A stretch of 64,000 nt of DNA from Hahella sp. KA22. Lineage in GTDB: Bacteria; Pseudomonadota; Gammaproteobacteria; Pseudomonadales; Oleiphilaceae. Below, piece by piece: positions 60,704 through 64,000 of the stretch (its first letter is position 1; each line of letters starts with the position of its first letter). Location: positions 1,178,001-1,242,000 of the forward strand of contig NZ_CP035490.1 in NCBI RefSeq assembly GCF_004135205.1. Direction: 5' to 3'. Under the pieces are notes generated by a model that had not been told where the DNA came from, searched no databases, and was given only the letters and a program-made list of their open reading frames with translations. The position numbers and the translations under genes were made by a program.

Positions 60704-61561
60704 TTAATTAGGTGAGAGTCGCAACGAGCTTAGATTCTTTTTAGCCTGGTTGAGTTTTTGCGTATGACGCTTATCAAGTTTTTGAAACAGATTGGTGGCG
60801 ATCGTATCCAGAATCATTAAATGGGCAAGTCGTGACGCCAGGGGGGTGAAGGCGTCAGTGTCTTCGTCCACTGAGACGCTGATGTTGAGATTGGCTATGT
60901 TGGCCAATGCAGATTGCGACGGACTGATGGCGACAACCCTGGCGCCAGAGGCCCGCGCCCGCATGCAGGATTGAATCAGGTTATTGGTGCGACCGCTGTG
61001 AGAGATGGCGACTATAACGTCGTTCTCTTCCACCAGACCGGCGATCAGCATTTGCATATCTGGATCGGGGCAGGCCTGGGTATTCAGTTTTAAGCGAAAG
61101 AACTTCTGTTGCGCATCCGCCGCCACGGCAGCGGATGCGCCATAGCCGAAAAAGTATAAGCGGGAGGACTCGGAAATCCAGGCGCATACCTGCTCAATCC
61201 GCTCCCAGGACAGTTGGTTAAATACCTGCTGCAATGACGACTGCACGTCGCTGAATATCCTGGCGCCAATCTGTTGCAGACTATCACCAGAGTTTATTGG
61301 GAACGGCATTTGCGTTTGCATACTTGCAAGCTGCTGGGCGAGGCTCACTTTCAGGCTTTGGAAGCTGTCAAAACTGATGGTGCGACAGAAGCGCACTATA
61401 GTCGGCTCGCTGACACCCGCCTCGGTCGCCAGGTCAACGATGCGCATGTGTATGACATCGTTGGGGTTGCGTAGCACGCACTCTGCCACCTTCTGTTCGC
61501 TCTTGCGCAGCGAATCCCTGTTTTGTCGAAGCCAATTCAATATATCGTGGGGGCGTCCCAT
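60704..61561 (-). CDS. hexR: HexR-like transcriptional regulator (RpiR family)
   Basis: The product is 285 residues. The N-terminal helix-turn-helix is VDLATEAGVSEPTIVRFCRTISFDSF. The C-terminal SIS domain (about 125-250) has SSRLYFFGYGASAAVAADAQQKFFRL and the sugar-binding AISHSGRTNNLIQ. HexR represses central carbon metabolism genes (zwf, edd, gap) and is released by 2-keto-3-deoxy-6-phosphogluconate. No Entner-Doudoroff gene is adjacent within the window. HexR versus another RpiR regulator: the start (ILNWLRQNRDSLRKSEQKVAECV) favours HexR. Confidence 0.8.
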   Translation of the reverse strand: MGRPHDILNWLRQNRDSLRKSEQKVAECVLRNPNDVIHMRIVDLATEAGVSEPTIVRFCRTISFDSFQSLKVSLAQQLASMQTQMPFPINSGDSLQQIGARIFSDVQSSLQQVFNQLSWERIEQVCAWISESSRLYFFGYGASAAVAADAQQKFFRLKLNTQACPDPDMQMLIAGLVEENDVIVAISHSGRTNNLIQSCMRARASGARVVAISPSQSALANIANLNISVSVDEDTDAFTPLASRLAHLMILDTIATNLFQKLDKRHTQKLNQAKKNLSSLRLSPN

Positions 61562-61717
61562 CCAACTACCTTGGTATGTCTAGCGGCCCTGCGGATCAGT
61601 AGGCGGGTGCGCCCATGAATCCGCTTGCAGGGCGGGATTGAAAAACTGCTTTAAGAATAGACAAAAGCGGAACAGGATTACACTGACCAAAAGTCGCTGA
61701 TGTTATTGGGTGACCGG

Positions 61718-64000
61718 CTATGTGTTCTGCAGTGCGGGAGAACCAATGCGCTGCTCTCGCAACAGGGTCGCCATCTGATCGGCCCCCAGCGGCTCGGCGA
61801 TGAGATATCCCTGCACGGTGTGACAGCCGCTTTCTCGCAAGAACTCCAAATGCCCTTCATGCTCTACGCCTTCAGCGATGACTTCGAGATTCAGGCTTTT
61901 ACCCAGCATGATGACGGCGCGAGTGATGGCGGCGTCGTCGGCGTTTTGGTGTGCGTCTTTGATGAACATGCGGTCTATTTTCAAGGCGTTTAGCGGAAAG
62001 CGCTTGAGGTAGGAGAGAGAGGAGTAGCCTGTACCGAAATCGTCCACGGTGATGCGCACCCCCATCTCCCTCAGACGGGAGAGCATAAACTGGGTGCGGC
62101 TCATGTTTTCCATAAGCGTGCTTTCCGTCAGCTCCAGATCCAGCAGATGTGGGGGAAGGTCTGTGTCCTGCAGAACTTTGCGCACCAGTTGCGGTAAGTT
62201 GCTTTGACGTAACTGATGGGCGGAAAGATTGACGGATACCTGTATATTATCCAGCCCCTCCCGGCTCCAGGCGGCGGCTTGAGCGCAGGCGGCGCCAAGC
62301 ATCTGCTCTCCCAGCTCGGTGATCAAACCGCTTTCCTCCGCCATGGGCACGAAGTCGCTGGGGCCGATCAGTCCCCTTTGAGGGTGCCGCCAGCGCGCCA
62401 GCGCTTCTACCCCGGTAATGCGACCGCTATCCAGCGATAATTTGGGCTGGAAGAAAACTTCCATCTGTTGATTTTGTATCGCTCTGCGTAGTTCAGTCTC
62501 CACCTCCAGGCGCATGCGCGACATGCTGCGCAACATGCGACTGTAAAACTCATAAGTGTTGCCGCCGAGGTATTTGGCCTGCCGCACCGCCATATTGGCT
62601 TGCTGCATCAGAGTTTGGATTTCCCAGCCGTTGTCAGGGGCCTGAGTGACGCCTATTGAGGTTGAAACGTAAAACTCATGACCATCGATATTGAAGGGTG
62701 CTTTTAGTTCATCCAGCAGTTGCTCACAGAAACGGCTCATCTGGGAGCGGCTTTTCGCCGGGGTGAGAATGGCGAATTCATCGCTGCCCAGGCGCGCCAG
62801 GGTATGGACGTGGGGTGCGGTTTGTGAAATGCGCGTAGCAACCTGCTTTAACAGCTCATCCCCGCGGTCCTGACCCAGGCTTTCATTCACCTGTCGAAAG
62901 CGGTCGACATTCAGGAGCAGCATATTAATGCTGAGTCCTTGCTCCCGCACTTTGCGGAGAATTTTATCCAGTCGCTCACGGAATAACATGCGATTCGCCA
63001 GCCCGGTCAATTCGTCATAGTTCAGCAGATAGTGGAGCTTCTCGTCCGCCTGTTTACGCTCCGTCAGGTCGGAAAACAGGCCTGCGTAATGCGTGGTGGC
63101 GCCTTCTGAATTGATGATCGAAGTAATTTGCAGCCACTGACAGTAGAATTCGCCGGACTTGCGCTTTTCATATAACTCGCCTTGCCAGCGGCCCCGTAAA
63201 GACAGCTCATCGCGAATTCGGCTGAACACTTGTCGCTTGTTGGGCGCCTGGCTGAAATCCTCAAGACTGCTGCCGATTACTTCTTCTGTTTCATAACCCG
63301 TGATCTGACTGAATGCGTTGTTGACAGTGAGGAAGCGGAACTCGGTATCCAAGGCGAAGACGCCCTGAGGCGTATGGTCAAAGACGGACTTGGCTAACAG
63401 CAGCTGTTCATCGCGGCTTTTCTCTTTGCTGATATCTCGGCGCGACCCGATCATACGGGTAATGCGGCCCAGCTTGTCGAAGCTTACGGGTTTACCGCAA
63501 TCCTCCACCCAGATCCAAGCGTCTTTGGCGGTGGTGACGCGATACTGTACTTGATAAGTGTTACTCAAACCTTTCAGGCACAGCATCATTTCTTTTCTAA
63601 TGCGTGGGCGGTCGTCAGGGTGTATCAGACCATGCATGCGCTCGACGAAGGCGGTCGCCGACAATTCACGAGGACCAAAGGCGTCGTGAAAGAATGATTG
63701 ATAAAGGGAGTTTCTCGGAATATCCCAATCCCACAAGGCTAACCCGGTGGCTTCTATGGCCTGCGATAAACGGGTCTGGCTTTTCATCAGCGCGTCGCTG
63801 ATATTTTTCCGTAGTTTGATTTGCTGACTGAGAATACGGTTGGCTTCGGACAATTCGTGGGTGCGTTCGCAGATTGCGCCTTCCAGTTCCTTTTGCGTTT
63901 CCCGCAATTCCTGTTCAATCTCTTCTCGGTAAGTTATTTCATATGCTAGCTGTTGATTAAGCAGTTCTGAAGCGGAGCGGGCGTTATCCAGATAGGCGAT
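61718..64000 (-). CDS. PAS-GGDEF-EAL signalling protein (5' end outside window)
   Basis: The frame is open to the right edge, so at least 760 residues are present and the N-terminus is missing. The order is a coiled coil (about 5-65), two PAS/PAC units (about 75-330), a GGDEF domain (about 340-500) and an EAL domain (about 505-760). The GGDEF signature reads GSDEF (LARLGSDEFAIL), a variant that is often weakly active. The EAL signature is GVEALARWRHP and the loop 6 region DDFGTGYSSL is intact, so phosphodiesterase activity is likely. It acts on cyclic di-GMP in response to its PAS input. Confidence 0.9.
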   Translation of the reverse strand: MAYLDNARSASELLNQQLAYEITYREEIEQELRETQKELEGAICERTHELSEANRILSQQIKLRKNISDALMKSQTRLSQAIEATGLALWDWDIPRNSLYQSFFHDAFGPRELSATAFVERMHGLIHPDDRPRIRKEMMLCLKGLSNTYQVQYRVTTAKDAWIWVEDCGKPVSFDKLGRITRMIGSRRDISKEKSRDEQLLLAKSVFDHTPQGVFALDTEFRFLTVNNAFSQITGYETEEVIGSSLEDFSQAPNKRQVFSRIRDELSLRGRWQGELYEKRKSGEFYCQWLQITSIINSEGATTHYAGLFSDLTERKQADEKLHYLLNYDELTGLANRMLFRERLDKILRKVREQGLSINMLLLNVDRFRQVNESLGQDRGDELLKQVATRISQTAPHVHTLARLGSDEFAILTPAKSRSQMSRFCEQLLDELKAPFNIDGHEFYVSTSIGVTQAPDNGWEIQTLMQQANMAVRQAKYLGGNTYEFYSRMLRSMSRMRLEVETELRRAIQNQQMEVFFQPKLSLDSGRITGVEALARWRHPQRGLIGPSDFVPMAEESGLITELGEQMLGAACAQAAAWSREGLDNIQVSVNLSAHQLRQSNLPQLVRKVLQDTDLPPHLLDLELTESTLMENMSRTQFMLSRLREMGVRITVDDFGTGYSSLSYLKRFPLNALKIDRMFIKDAHQNADDAAITRAVIMLGKSLNLEVIAEGVEHEGHLEFLRESGCHTVQGYLIAEPLGADQMATLLREQRIGSPALQNT

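Noticed and set aside
1-64000. CRISPR arrays, tRNA/rRNA genes, complete insertion sequences or prophage
   Set aside because: Looked for by eye on both strands; no spaced repeats, cloverleaf-like genes, transposase or structural phage genes were recognised. A tRNAscan or CRISPR search would be decisive.

Overview
The window is a chromosomal segment of a free-living Gram-negative bacterium, most likely a marine gammaproteobacterium of the Hahella type. That placement is my inference from gene content: a cyanide-insensitive bd oxidase, a norRAB-type nitric oxide module, HexR, AcpH, PEP-CTERM proteins and many orphan periplasmic binding proteins. No search was run. I saw no rRNA, tRNA, CRISPR array, prophage or complete insertion sequence.

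Layout. 1-8.9 kb: a RoxA-like diheme cytochrome (cut by the window edge), a phytase-like esterase, an orphan binding protein, AcpH, a CheY/CheC/histidine kinase module and a membrane zinc peptidase. 9.1-13.2 kb: five overlapping genes of unknown function, facing a GH19-like cell-wall hydrolase. 14.4-17.5 kb: two small stress-type membrane proteins, a phosphoribosyltransferase fusion, MgtC and an outer-membrane barrel. 17.7-17.93 kb: a gene-free cluster of six distinct inverted repeats. 18.0-24.2 kb: a bd-type quinol oxidase operon with two tiny membrane proteins that are easily missed, divergent from a sensor kinase and a sigma-54 response regulator. 24.3-29.8 kb: an oppABCDF peptide transporter. 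30.2-37.3 kb: an aminopropyltransferase-like protein, a PLP decarboxylase with a divergent MocR regulator, two binding proteins, a hydrolase and an HxlR regulator. 37.3-42.0 kb: norB, ytfE/norA and norR. 42.1-49.4 kb: an AraC regulator, lipoproteins, small membrane proteins and two dehydrogenases. 49.5-58.1 kb: an ATP-grasp gene remnant, an aldehyde dehydrogenase lacking its catalytic cysteine, a glutamine synthetase relative, two PEP-CTERM proteins, a YopT-like cysteine protease and an M50-like peptidase. 58.1-64 kb: an HPt/HD-GYP protein, a methyltransferase, HexR and a GGDEF/EAL protein that runs off the window.

The strongest theme is sigma-54 control. Four sites with the GG-N10-GC architecture stand at sensible distances before genes: the bd oxidase operon, the NO-detoxification operon and each PEP-CTERM gene. 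The bd oxidase promoter has two near-identical palindromes (GTAAAC-N3-GTTTAC) about 97 and 131 bases upstream of its predicted start, beside a sigma-54 activator gene. The nor promoter has three exact GGT-N7-ACC NorR-type sites. Other prominent items are the hairpin cluster, the unknown five-gene operon, the YopT-like protease and the apparent aldehyde dehydrogenase pseudoenzyme.
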